Positions 38,828 to 47,423 of a stretch of DNA of 64,000 nucleotides are shown in pieces. How positions within the stretch are numbered: position 1 is the stretch's first letter; each line of letters begins with the position of its first letter. A model generated the notes under the pieces. It ran no database searches and was not told the origin of the DNA. It worked only from the letters and a program-made list of their open reading frames with translations. The stretch is from the NCBI RefSeq assembly GCF_024734075.1, contig NZ_CP102850.1:2294001-2358000 (forward strand), read 5' to 3'. The position numbers and the translations under genes were made by a program. This stretch comes from Gordonia mangrovi. GTDB lineage: Bacteria; Actinomycetota; Actinomycetes; Mycobacteriales; Mycobacteriaceae.

Positions 38828-40381
38828 ATGCCCAAGCCCACTCCCGATTACTTCCGTCGTCTGGCCGAGCTCATCGCGATCGACGACGCCGGCGCCCGGC
38901 CCACCCGATCGGTGGTGGAGGCATTCAGCGGAGCCGAGATGGCCACCATCCCGGTCGGTACCGCCGAGGACCTCGAGACCGCGGTCGCCCGGGCACGCAA
39001 CGCGCAACAGGGGTGGGCCACCCAGACCCCGCAGCAGCGTGCCGCCGTGCTGAACCGGTTTTCCGATCTGGTGTACCGCAACGCCGCCGAGCTGATGGAC
39101 ATCGCGCAGGCCGAAACCGGCAAGGCCCGCAGCTACGCCCAGGAAGAGGTGATGGACGTCGCGCTGACCGCGCGGCACTACGCCACCACCGGCCCCAAGA
39201 CGTTGGCCGAGCGCAAGGTGAAGGGCATGCTGCCGGGTGCGACGAGCGTGCGGGTGCGGTATCAGCCCAAGGGTGTGGTCGGCGTGATCAGCCCGTGGAA
39301 CTATCCGCTCACCCTGGCGGTGTCCGACGCGGTCGCCGCCTTGATCGCCGGCAACGGTGTCGTCATCAAACCCGATAGCCAGACGCCCTACTGTGCGCTG
39401 GCGCTGGCCGAACTGCTGTATCGGGCGGGGCTGCCCCGCGAGCTCTTCGCGGTGGTGCCGGGTCCGGGAAGTGTGGTGGGCCAGGCGATCGTGGCCACCA
39501 CCGATTACGTCATGTTCACCGGGTCGTCGGCGACCGGTGCGGCGCTGGCCGAGCAGGCCGGACGTCGACTGATCGGCTTCTCCGCGGAACTCGGCGGCAA
39601 GAACCCGATGATCGTGACCGCCGACGCCGACCTCGACAAGGCCGTCGAAGGCGCGGCGCGCGCCTGCTACTCCAACTCCGGGCAGCTGTGCATCTCCATC
39701 GAACGGCTCTACGTGGACAAGAAGGTGGCCGACGAGTTCACCGCGAAGTTCGCGGCGTACGTGTCGGCGATGAAACTCGACGCCACCTACGACTTCTCCG
39801 CCGACATGGGTTCGCTCGCGTCGGCCGCTCAGGTCGACACCGCCGAGGCGCACGTGCGCGACGCAGTGGACAAGGGGGCCACGGTGATCGCCGGCGGTCG
39901 TCGGCGCGCCGACCTCGGCCCGTTCTTCTTCGAGCCGACCGTGCTCACCGACGTCTCCGACGAGATGACGTGCTTTGCCGAGGAGACGTTCGGCCCGGTG
40001 GTGTCGGTCTATCCGGTCGATTCCACCGACGAGGCGATCAAGCTGGCCAATGCGACGCAGTACGGACTCAACGCGTGCGTCTTCGCCGGCAGCAGCACCG
40101 AGGCCAACGAGATCGCCGACCAGTTGCGGGCCGGCACCGTCAACATCAACGAGGGCTACGCCGCCGCGTGGGGCTCCACCGCCGCCCCGATGGGTGGCAT
40201 GGGTATCTCCGGCGTCGGCCGCCGGCACGGTGAGGAGGGAATCCTCAAGTACACCGAGCCGCAGACCGTTGCCGAGCAGCGTTTCCTCGGCATCGACCGC
40301 GCACCCGGCATCCCGAAGGCCGTCTACCGGACCGTCACCCCGCACGCCGTGCGCGCCCTCAAGTACCTGCCGGGTCGATAG
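38828..40381 (+). CDS. gabD2: Succinate-semialdehyde dehydrogenase (NADP+), GabD2 type
   Basis: A 517-residue aldehyde dehydrogenase, the same length class as mycobacterial GabD2 (518). Landmarks are GVISPWNYPLTLAVSDAVAA (Asn), FSAELGGKNPMIV with the catalytic Glu, NSGQLCISIERLYV with the nucleophile Cys, and EETFGPVVSVYPV. It oxidises succinate semialdehyde to succinate (GABA shunt or the alternative 2-oxoglutarate route). GAGGGA lies 7 nt before the ATG. The semialdehyde specificity is inferred from similarity in length and sequence. Confidence 0.85.
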   Translation: MPKPTPDYFRRLAELIAIDDAGARPTRSVVEAFSGAEMATIPVGTAEDLETAVARARNAQQGWATQTPQQRAAVLNRFSDLVYRNAAELMDIAQAETGKARSYAQEEVMDVALTARHYATTGPKTLAERKVKGMLPGATSVRVRYQPKGVVGVISPWNYPLTLAVSDAVAALIAGNGVVIKPDSQTPYCALALAELLYRAGLPRELFAVVPGPGSVVGQAIVATTDYVMFTGSSATGAALAEQAGRRLIGFSAELGGKNPMIVTADADLDKAVEGAARACYSNSGQLCISIERLYVDKKVADEFTAKFAAYVSAMKLDATYDFSADMGSLASAAQVDTAEAHVRDAVDKGATVIAGGRRRADLGPFFFEPTVLTDVSDEMTCFAEETFGPVVSVYPVDSTDEAIKLANATQYGLNACVFAGSSTEANEIADQLRAGTVNINEGYAAAWGSTAAPMGGMGISGVGRRHGEEGILKYTEPQTVAEQRFLGIDRAPGIPKAVYRTVTPHAVRALKYLPGR

Positions 40382-40404
40382 GCCGCTCCGCCCGCCTCGA
40401 GAGT

Positions 40405-40487
40405 TCCTCCCCCCGCTTTCGCTTCTTCCCCCAGTTGCTCGCGGGGGAGGAAGCGATACCCGGGGGAGGAACTGTGGTGAGGGGCGG
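40405..40487. repeat. 83-bp direct repeat with nested hairpins, copy 1
   Basis: It differs from the copy at 42578-42661 by one C in a C-run and one substitution (AACTGTGG against AACCGTGG). The outer arms TTCCTCCCCCCG/CGGGGGAGGAA and inner arms TCGCTTCTTCCCCC/GGGGGAGGAAGCGA can pair, giving a long hairpin around AGTTGCTCGC. It lies after gabD2 and before the quinoprotein gene and may also stop transcription. Confidence 0.85.
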
Positions 40488-40518
40488 TTTCCGGGCGCGT
40501 CCGCGGTGGCGCCCGGGT

Positions 40519-40524
40519 TACGGT
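40519..40524 (+). promoter_or_regulatory. -10 element TACGGT, leaderless start
   Basis: TACGGT ends 6 nt before the GTG at 40531 and supports that start codon for the exported quinoprotein. Confidence 0.4.
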
Positions 40525-40530
40525 GAGTGC

Positions 40531-41733
40531 GTGACCGGCCGACGAATGCGCCCCCTCCTCACCCGTGTTGCCGTGGTTGCGGGAACCGTCGGCACCCTCG
40601 TCGCAGGGTTGTGCACGGTCGGGCAAGCCTCCGCCGCGCCTCCGCTCGCGGTGTCGACGGTCGCCTCTGGCCTGGACCGTCCGTGGGATCTCGCGGTCGC
40701 GCCCGACGGCGTCATCCTCACCGGCGAGCGAGCCGGAAAGTTCGTCGCAGTGATGCCGAGTGGACAGCGAAAGGTTCTGCGCGCGGACCTGTCCAAGCTG
40801 TTCGCCGTCAAGGAATCCGGGCTGATGGGGCTGGCACTCGATCCGAACTTCGCGCAGACGAGGCGTGTCTACTCCTGTCAGGCCGAGACCACGTCGGCCG
40901 ACGTGGTGACCGTTCCCGGATCGGTGGCCAACCTGCCGTTGCCGTGGCCGAACACGGGCCAGGTCGTCAACATCGTCGCGTGGCGGGTCGACAACAGCTG
41001 GTCGACGATGGTGCGCGAACGAACGGTCCTCACCGGCATCCCGGTCACCGCGTCCGGTCGCCACGCCGGATGTGGGCTCACCGCCGCGCCAGACGGATCG
41101 CTGTGGATCGGCACCGGTGACAACGCCATCCCGACCAACCCGCAGAACCCGAAATCGTTGGGCGGCAAGGTGCTACACATTCGCGCCGACGGCAAACCGG
41201 CGGCCGGGAATCCAGATCCGGGCAGTCCGGTCTACACCCTCGGCCATCGGAACGTTCAAGGCGTCGCACTTCGGCCCAGCACCGGGGGCGTCTACGCGAT
41301 CGAACAGGGCACCGACGCCGACGACGAACTCAACCTGCTGCGGGCGGGTGCCAACTACGGATACAAGCCGGACCGCACGCCGTTCATCTACGACGAGTCG
41401 GTGCCGATGACGGATCCGGTCAGGGTTCCCGGCGCGGTCGGCCCGGTATGGAGCTCCGGCTACCCGACGATAGCCACGCCGGCGCTCGCGTTCCTGCCCG
41501 CCAACGGGTGGGGGACACTCGATGGTGCTGTCGTCATCTCCGCGCAGAAGGGCAAGCACCTCCTGTTCGTCACTCTCGACGAGGCCGGAAACGAGGTGGT
41601 CCGCACCAGCAAGGCACTACAGGACACCTACGGGCGGCTTCGTGGGCTGGCGGTCGATGGTGACGGATCGTTGTTGGTGAGTACCGACAACGGGGACGAC
41701 GATCGCATCCTTCGGGTGCGGGTCGCGGACTGA
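40531..41733 (+). CDS. Exported PQQ-dependent sugar dehydrogenase-like protein
   Basis: A 400-residue secreted beta-propeller. The signal peptide (MRPLLTRVAVVAGTVGTLVA, cleavage after QASA) is followed by repeats typical of soluble aldose dehydrogenases: VASGLDRPWDLAVAPDG, GLMGLALDPNFAQTRRVY, GRHAGCGLTAAPDGSLWIGT, GGKVLHIRADGKP, YTLGHRNVQGVALRPSTG and GANYGYKPDR. The family oxidises sugars or alcohols with PQQ outside the membrane; the PQQ ligand residues cannot be checked by eye. An ATG at 40546 is an alternative start. It is one of two exported proteins between the 83-84 bp repeats. Confidence 0.82.
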   Translation: MTGRRMRPLLTRVAVVAGTVGTLVAGLCTVGQASAAPPLAVSTVASGLDRPWDLAVAPDGVILTGERAGKFVAVMPSGQRKVLRADLSKLFAVKESGLMGLALDPNFAQTRRVYSCQAETTSADVVTVPGSVANLPLPWPNTGQVVNIVAWRVDNSWSTMVRERTVLTGIPVTASGRHAGCGLTAAPDGSLWIGTGDNAIPTNPQNPKSLGGKVLHIRADGKPAAGNPDPGSPVYTLGHRNVQGVALRPSTGGVYAIEQGTDADDELNLLRAGANYGYKPDRTPFIYDESVPMTDPVRVPGAVGPVWSSGYPTIATPALAFLPANGWGTLDGAVVISAQKGKHLLFVTLDEAGNEVVRTSKALQDTYGRLRGLAVDGDGSLLVSTDNGDDDRILRVRVAD

Positions 41734-41746
41734 ACGAGGAGATGCG

Positions 41747-42553
41747 ATGTGTGACGACGAAGTGGTTCGGTACGCACACGACGAGGCGCGGCGCTTCTCT
41801 CGTCGGGCGGCACTGCGCATGACAGCGGGTGCCGTAGCCGGATCGGCGGGCGTTGCTGCCGTCGGAGCGTCGGCGGGGCAGGCCGCGGCGGCGCCGACCA
41901 CCGGCAGGCGGGTCATCGATCTCACGCACGTGTTGTCGGCCGACTTCCCGCTGTGGCCGGGAAGCGCGCCGGTGATATCGCTTCCGACATCCCATGTGGG
42001 ACCGGGCAACAGAGGCTATGCGACGAGATGGATGTCGTTTTCCGAGCATTCGGGAACCCACGTCGATGCACCGGCGCACAAGATCGGCGGCGGAATCGGT
42101 GTGGATGGGATCGCGCCTCAGGATCTGGTGGCACCGCTTGCCGTGATCGACATTTCCACCCGGGCGCGGACCGATCGGCGGACCACACTGACGGAGAAGG
42201 ACATCGAGTCCTATGAGTCGAAGCATGGTCGCCTTCCCCGACGTTCCCTCGTTGCGTTGTACAGCGGCTGGCAGCCGCGTACCGGTGGGGTGGACGCGCC
42301 GGGATTCGCCGCTGACGCGGTGTCGATGCTTGTCGAGGAGCGAGGCGTGGTCGCGATCGGTACCGACACGCTGAGCATCGATGTGATCGACGCCGTCGGG
42401 GCTCACACCGCGATCCTGGGCGCCGGGCGCTACGCAGTGGAGGCGATGGCCAACCTGTCGTCGGTGCCTGCCGCGGGCGCGACCGTCGTGGTGGGAGCGC
42501 CACGATTCGCCGGTGGCACCGGTGGCCCGGCCCGGGTGCTCGCGATGCGCTGA
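41747..42553 (+). CDS. Cyclase-family hydrolase with Tat-like signal
   Basis: A 268-residue protein of the cyclase/kynurenine-formamidase-like family. The metal motif is EHSGTHVDAPAH, with VIDLTHVLSADFPLWPG near the start of the mature domain and GVVAIGTDTLSIDVIDAVGAH later. The N-terminus carries a twin-arginine motif (FSRRAALRMTAGAVAG) and an Ala-rich h-region ending at QAAAAP, so export by Tat is likely. GAGGAG precedes the start. It is 13 nt after the quinoprotein gene, so the two exported enzymes form an operon. The substrate is unknown. Confidence 0.85.
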   Translation: MCDDEVVRYAHDEARRFSRRAALRMTAGAVAGSAGVAAVGASAGQAAAAPTTGRRVIDLTHVLSADFPLWPGSAPVISLPTSHVGPGNRGYATRWMSFSEHSGTHVDAPAHKIGGGIGVDGIAPQDLVAPLAVIDISTRARTDRRTTLTEKDIESYESKHGRLPRRSLVALYSGWQPRTGGVDAPGFAADAVSMLVEERGVVAIGTDTLSIDVIDAVGAHTAILGAGRYAVEAMANLSSVPAAGATVVVGAPRFAGGTGGPARVLAMR

Positions 42554-42577
42554 TGACGCACGGCGCGCCGCCTGCGC

Positions 42578-42661
42578 TCCTCCCCCCCGCTTTCGCTTCT
42601 TCCCCCAGTTGCTCGCGGGGGAGGAAGCGATACCCGGGGGAGGAACCGTGGTGAGGGGCGG
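42578..42661. repeat. 84-bp direct repeat with nested hairpins, copy 2
   Basis: Same orientation as copy 1 at 40405-40487, with 82 of 84 aligned positions identical. It begins 24 nt after the cyclase stop and ends 100 nt before the glycosyltransferase start. Confidence 0.85.
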
Positions 42662-42761
42662 GGAACGGCGGGGCTCACAGGGTTCTCCCAGCCGGCGTCC
42701 AGCGTCGCGGGAGGGCCGGAGCCCACTGTGGGATCAACACATCCCACACAGGAGGACCCGA

Positions 42762-44807
42762 ATGACCACAGTGCTGGAGCGACCGGGTGCGTCGACACCC
42801 GGTGACCCGCCACCCCCGGCCGGCCGCCGTGGCCGCCGCGTCGCCGACAAACCCCGACCGCGACGCGCGGTCCGCTGGAGCCCGTTCGCGCTGACCGGGC
42901 TGCTGATCACCACGGCCGTCCTCTATCTGTGGAACCTCGCGGCCAGCGGCTACGCCAACACGTTCTATGCCGCCGCCGCGCAGGCGGGCTCGCAGAGCTG
43001 GACCGCCTGGTTCTTCGGGTCGCTCGACTCGGCCAACTTCATCACCGTCGACAAACCGCCCGCCTCGCTCTGGGTGACCGGCCTGTCGGTGCGGTTGTTC
43101 GGGATGAACAGCTGGGCGGTGCTGGTACCGCAGGCCCTGATGGGTGTGGCCGCGGTTGCGTTGCTGTACTGCGCGATGCGGCGGACCTTTGCCGACCCAC
43201 GTCACGGCACTGCCGCCGGCCTCATCGCGGGCGGTGTACTGGCCTTCACCCCGGCAGCGGCACTGATGTTCCGGTTCAACAACCCGGACGCGCTGCTGGT
43301 GCTGCTGATGGTCGCGGCCGGCTACGCACTGATCCGCGCGATCGCCACCAACTCGGGTCGCTGGCTGGCCCTGGTCGGTGTGGCGCTCGGCTTCGCCTTC
43401 CTCACCAAGATGCTGCAGGGCCTGCTGGTGCTGCCGGCCTTCGGACTCGCCTACCTGGTGTTCGCGAACAACCGGTGGCTCACGCGCATCGGGCATCTCA
43501 TCGGTGCGACCGTGGCACTCATCGTCTCCGCCGGGTGGTTCGTGCTCGCGACGATCCTGGTGCCGGCTTCGGCGCGTCCCTACATCGGCGGCTCCACCGA
43601 CAACACCTTCATGGATCTTGTCTGGGGATACAACGGCGTCGGTCGCATCAGCGGAGGGTCCGGCGGCGGAGGTGGCATGGGCGGCGGCCAGGCGGGTGGC
43701 TCGTTCGGCGGCTCGACCGGACTCAACCGATTGTTCAGCTCGGAGATGGGCAACGAGATCTCCTGGCTGCTCCCGGTTGCCTTGCTCGCCGTGGTGTTCG
43801 CCGCCTACCTGATGGTGCGTAGCTTCCCGATCTTCCGATCGACCGGCGGCATCAGCCGCGTCGAGGGCGGCGCAGTGGTGGCCTGGGGCGGCTGGCTGCT
43901 GGTCACCGGACTCATCTTCAGCTTCATGAGTGGCACCATCCACCCGTACTACACGGTGGCGTTGGCCCCCGCAGTCGCCGCAATGGTCGGCATGGGCGGC
44001 GTGTTCGCCTGGCGGCGGCGTGACCACTGGGATGGCCGGCTCGCGCTGGCCGGGATGATCGGGCTCGCAGCCGGCTGGTCCATCGTGCTGTTGAACCGCA
44101 ACGACTTCGGGCCCGTGTGGTGCCGCTGGCTGATCGGTGCGGTGGCGGCGGCCAGCATCGTCGCCCTGCTCGCCGGCAGCATGATGGCCTGGCGCAAGGT
44201 GGTTGCCGGAGCCGTGATCGCCGGTGCGCTCGCCGGATTCGGCGGTACCGCGGCCTTCTCGATCGCCACGGCCGCCACCGCGCACAGCGGGTCCATCCCG
44301 AACGCCGTGCAGACCTCGATGGAATCGGGTGGCATGGGTGGACCCGGCGGTGGTACCCCGCCGACCGGCGCGCCCGACGGGACCGGGCAAGACGGGGCCG
44401 GTCAGAGTGCGACCGACCAGGCCGGCGCCGGCCAGAACGCCGCGGGCCAGGATGGCGGCCGGGGCGCCGGTGGACCCGGTGGGATGGGCGACATCTCGTC
44501 CAATACCGAGCTGGTCGACCTGCTGACATCGACCGACACGACGTGGGCGGCCGCGACGAACGGCTCGCAGTCGGCGTCGGGCATCGAGATCGCGACCGGC
44601 ACAGCGGTGATGGCGATCGGCGGGTGGAGCGGTGACCCGGCACCCACGCTGGAGCAGTTCATCGAGTACGTGAACGACGGTCAGATCGGCTACTACATCG
44701 GTGGTGGCCAGGGCGGACCCGGCGGCAATTCGGAGATCGCCGAGTGGGTGGCGCAGAACTACACCGCCACCACGGTCGGCGACACCACGGTGTACAAGCT
44801 GAGCTGA
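42762..44807 (+). CDS. ArnT/PMT-like (GT39-type) membrane glycosyltransferase
   Basis: A 681-residue integral membrane protein. After a Pro/Arg-rich cytoplasmic N-terminus come about 11-12 transmembrane helices with family landmarks: YANTFYAAAAQAGSQSWTAW, FITVDKPPASLWVTGLS (the first-loop acidic residue), and FRFNNPDALLVLLM. A Gly-rich periplasmic loop (GGSGGGGGMGGGQAGG, ~305-320) and a Gly/Asp/Gln-rich segment (~520-570) precede a soluble C-terminal domain. These enzymes move a polyprenyl-phosphate sugar onto lipid or protein outside the membrane. The start is fixed by AGGAGG (42750-42755) 6 nt upstream. A terminator hairpin follows. Confidence 0.88.
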   Translation: MTTVLERPGASTPGDPPPPAGRRGRRVADKPRPRRAVRWSPFALTGLLITTAVLYLWNLAASGYANTFYAAAAQAGSQSWTAWFFGSLDSANFITVDKPPASLWVTGLSVRLFGMNSWAVLVPQALMGVAAVALLYCAMRRTFADPRHGTAAGLIAGGVLAFTPAAALMFRFNNPDALLVLLMVAAGYALIRAIATNSGRWLALVGVALGFAFLTKMLQGLLVLPAFGLAYLVFANNRWLTRIGHLIGATVALIVSAGWFVLATILVPASARPYIGGSTDNTFMDLVWGYNGVGRISGGSGGGGGMGGGQAGGSFGGSTGLNRLFSSEMGNEISWLLPVALLAVVFAAYLMVRSFPIFRSTGGISRVEGGAVVAWGGWLLVTGLIFSFMSGTIHPYYTVALAPAVAAMVGMGGVFAWRRRDHWDGRLALAGMIGLAAGWSIVLLNRNDFGPVWCRWLIGAVAAASIVALLAGSMMAWRKVVAGAVIAGALAGFGGTAAFSIATAATAHSGSIPNAVQTSMESGGMGGPGGGTPPTGAPDGTGQDGAGQSATDQAGAGQNAAGQDGGRGAGGPGGMGDISSNTELVDLLTSTDTTWAAATNGSQSASGIEIATGTAVMAIGGWSGDPAPTLEQFIEYVNDGQIGYYIGGGQGGPGGNSEIAEWVAQNYTATTVGDTTVYKLS

Positions 44808-44819
44808 ACCATCGACACG

Positions 44820-44853
44820 AATCGCCCGTGACGCAACCGCGTCGCGGGCGATT
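44820..44853 (+). terminator. Terminator of the glycosyltransferase gene
   Basis: AATCGCCCGTGACGC (44820-44834) pairs with GCGTCGCGGGCGATT (44839-44853), 15 bp with one G-U, loop AACC, followed by TTTAC. It lies 12 nt after the stop. Confidence 0.8.
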
Positions 44854-44906
44854 TACGCTTCGCATTCGGTGGGTAGGGTCGGTGCCATCTCCGGGGAAGG
44901 ACGACG

Positions 44907-45743
44907 ATGGACGACCGCATCACCGAATTCGCCAATGGGCCCTACACCTTCGATGTGCTCGACGACGGGCCGGTCGCTGGTGCACCGGTGATCCTGCTGC
45001 ACGGCTTTCCGCAGCGTGCGACGGCGTGGGAGCTCGTCGCACCGAGGTTGCACGCCAACGGGTTACGCACTCTTGCCCCCGACCTGCGGGGATACTCACC
45101 CCGAGCACGTCCGTCGGCGCGACGCGACTACCGCATGAGTGAGATCGTGGGCGACGTGATCGCGTTGATCGACACCCTCGGTGCCGACACCGTCGATCTC
45201 GTCGGCCACGACTGGGGCGGCATGGCGGCCTGGGCGGTGGCGGCCCGCCGGCCTGAGCGCATCGCCACCCTGACCGTGGCCTCGACTCCGCACCCCTCCG
45301 CATTCGTCCGGGCGATGCCGCGTGGACAGGTGTTGCGGTCCTGGTACATGGCCGCCTTCAACATCCCGAAAGTGCCGGAGTGGTTCCTGACCCGGATGTT
45401 CCGATCAGCGGACGGCGGTGCGCGGATGGGGCTGCCCGAACCGTTCGCGAGCCGCGTGCGAGCCGACATCGTCGATTCGGGTGCGCTGCCTGGTGCGCTG
45501 AACTGGTATCGGGGCATGCCCTTCTGGAACCGAGCGGACCGTCGAACCGGACGTGTCCGGGTGCCCACCACCTACGTCTGGGGCGACGGGGATTTCGCGC
45601 TCGGCCGGGCGGCAGCGGAGATGACGTCGGGCTACGTGGACGCACCGTACGAGTTCCGGATCCTCCACGACGCCGATCACTGGCTTCCGGAGGCACGACC
45701 GGACGAGCTGGCTGCCGCGATCGTCGACCGTGTCACCGCATGA
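44907..45743 (+). CDS. Alpha/beta-hydrolase, epoxide-hydrolase-like
   Basis: A 278-residue enzyme. VILLHGFPQRATAW gives the oxyanion motif; the nucleophile elbow is DLVGHDWGGMAAW, i.e. Asp rather than Ser, as in epoxide hydrolases and haloalkane dehalogenases. The acid lies near YVWGDGDFAL and the base is His in LHDADHWLPEARPDEL. A cap region with Tyr residues (ALNWYRGMPFW) favours epoxide hydrolase over dehalogenase. GGGGAAGGA precedes the start. Confidence 0.85.
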   Translation: MDDRITEFANGPYTFDVLDDGPVAGAPVILLHGFPQRATAWELVAPRLHANGLRTLAPDLRGYSPRARPSARRDYRMSEIVGDVIALIDTLGADTVDLVGHDWGGMAAWAVAARRPERIATLTVASTPHPSAFVRAMPRGQVLRSWYMAAFNIPKVPEWFLTRMFRSADGGARMGLPEPFASRVRADIVDSGALPGALNWYRGMPFWNRADRRTGRVRVPTTYVWGDGDFALGRAAAEMTSGYVDAPYEFRILHDADHWLPEARPDELAAAIVDRVTA

Positions 45744-45755
45744 CGCCGTCCGCGG

Positions 45756-46520
45756 TCAGCGTCGGCGGCGCAGCATCTCGATCACGGCCAAGATCACCGC
45801 ACCGATCACACCTGCCGCGATGATCGGCGCGGCGCGACGCTTGCCGGGTAACTCGGTGGGCGCCCCTGCGCGCAGCTGGGCGAACGTCGCTCGCTGAGCA
45901 TCGGATTCGGCGACCACATCGACCACGGCCGGCGACGGCCGGGACGGCGGAGCGCTCGGTGCCGTCGAGGCGCGGCCGGCGGGCCCGGAGGACGCCTTCT
46001 TCGTCGGTGGCTTGGTGGCACCCGGTTTCGGTGCGGCCGGCCGCGACGCCACATGCTTGGCCTGGGAGGCTGCCGCCGGCTGTTCCGGCGCTGCGTTCCC
46101 CGTCCCGTCGTTCACCGCACCGTCGTTCACCGCTGCCTCGTCAACCGCTCCGTCGTTCACCGGTTCGACGGCAGGAGGCTCGGATGTCGGCTCATCGGGG
46201 ACGGGCGGAACCGCCTTCGGCGGCGGCGTCTTCTTGCCCGGCGTCTTCTTCGCGCTTGTCTTCTTCGCCGGGGCTTTCTTCGCGGTCGTCTTCTTCGCAG
46301 GCGCCTTCTTCGCAACAGCCTTCTTGGCGGCAGCTTTCTTCGCCGGTGTCTTCTTGGCCGCAGTCTTTTTCGCGGGTGTCTTTTTCGCGGGCGGCGTCTC
46401 GGCGGGCGGGCTCGGTGCCTCGGCCGGCTCCGGCGGCGTGCCGTCGCCCGCAGCGTTCTCCGGTTCGGCTCCGCCGGAACCGTCGTCGCCGCTACGGTCC
46501 GTCGGCCCCGGGTCGGTCAT
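45756..46520 (-). CDS. Lys/Ala/Pro-rich, histone-H1-like protein with C-terminal membrane anchor
   Basis: A 254-residue protein. Residues ~1-45 are acidic and Pro-rich; ~45-100 consist of KKTPAKKTAAKK-type repeats like histone H1 or the tail of mycobacterial HupB. A mixed acidic/Pro/Ala section follows, with a second basic patch, and the last ~25 residues are a transmembrane helix (APIIAAGVIGAVILAVIEML) ending in RRRR. The ATG at 46520 is preferred because AAGGGAG lies 10 nt upstream; a GTG at 46529 overlaps the previous stop. It is coupled to the DUF6474-like gene. A membrane-tethered DNA/RNA-binding tail is inference. Confidence 0.7.
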   Translation of the reverse strand: MTDPGPTDRSGDDGSGGAEPENAAGDGTPPEPAEAPSPPAETPPAKKTPAKKTAAKKTPAKKAAAKKAVAKKAPAKKTTAKKAPAKKTSAKKTPGKKTPPPKAVPPVPDEPTSEPPAVEPVNDGAVDEAAVNDGAVNDGTGNAAPEQPAAASQAKHVASRPAAPKPGATKPPTKKASSGPAGRASTAPSAPPSRPSPAVVDVVAESDAQRATFAQLRAGAPTELPGKRRAAPIIAAGVIGAVILAVIEMLRRRR

Positions 46521-46525
46521 CGCGC

Positions 46526-47236
46526 TCACGCTCCCTTGTGTGTCGAATCGTGGACGCCCAGACGGGCGAGGATGTCGGCCTCGATGCCCTCGAGTTCGGT
46601 TTCGATCGAGTGGTGCGCGGTGCGTCGCTGCGACGCGGGCATCGCCTCGGCGGCGTCGACGGCGATCGCAAGGTTGTCGAGGCGGGTGACCATCGCCGCG
46701 ACGAAGGCCGACGCATCGTCGGAGGTGTCGGCGTCGGCGACCTTCTCCAGGGCCGACCGGGTGGTGCTGATGCGGGCACTGAGCGTCGCGCCGTGGCCGG
46801 AGAACTGACGCAGTACGTCGGGTGCCACGCCGGCACGTCCGGCCTGAAACGCCGTCATCTGACCGCGTGCGGCAACAGCAGCCCGATAGGCGATCGGAAC
46901 GACGATCGGGGACACCAGGCGGGCGACCAACAGGTATCGACGAACGCTGGCTGGGGAGAACCGTTTCGCGTCGGCGGCGGCCTTGGCTTCGACAGCTGCC
47001 GTCTTGGCCTGGGCCTTGGCCGCCTTCGCATTCGCTTTGCCCGCGGCCTTGGCGTTCTTGCGTTCGAGTTTGAGTTCCTTGCTACGGAACTTGTGTTCGG
47101 CCTTGCGGAGCGCCTTGTGCGACTTGCGCGCGCTCTTCGCCTCGAGTTTGGCCTCCAATTTCGCCTTGGTCTTCATCGCCTTGGCCTCGGCCTTGCGCTG
47201 GGCGCGGGTCTTGCCGTCCGACGAGAACAATCCCAT
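46526..47236 (-). CDS. DUF6474-like protein
   Basis: A 236-residue protein. Residues ~8-95 are a highly charged Lys/Ala-rich coiled-coil-like helix (KAKLEAKLEAKSARKSHKAL and so on), then a short hydrophobic stretch (YLLVARLVSPIVVPIAYRAA) and a helical C-terminal domain with SGHGATLSARISTTRSALEK. This matches, from memory, the actinobacterial family DUF6474. AGGAGG lies 11 nt before the start. The Lys/Ala/Pro-rich protein gene follows on the same strand. Confidence 0.75.
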   Translation of the reverse strand: MGLFSSDGKTRAQRKAEAKAMKTKAKLEAKLEAKSARKSHKALRKAEHKFRSKELKLERKNAKAAGKANAKAAKAQAKTAAVEAKAAADAKRFSPASVRRYLLVARLVSPIVVPIAYRAAVAARGQMTAFQAGRAGVAPDVLRQFSGHGATLSARISTTRSALEKVADADTSDDASAFVAAMVTRLDNLAIAVDAAEAMPASQRRTAHHSIETELEGIEADILARLGVHDSTHKGA

Positions 47237-47423
47237 CTCTAGGACCTACCTCCTGTGTGGTGCCTCGGGGCCCGGCCGACCGGCGAGGTCGGGGAAACAC
47301 CGAGCGGGCGTCGACTGCATCCGTACAAGCATTACATAGGCTCGACAGGGGCGAACCCGCGTGAACCGCACGGGACCACGTGGATGACGAACCGGATCGG
47401 TGGGCCCGGGAGAGGACGGACGA

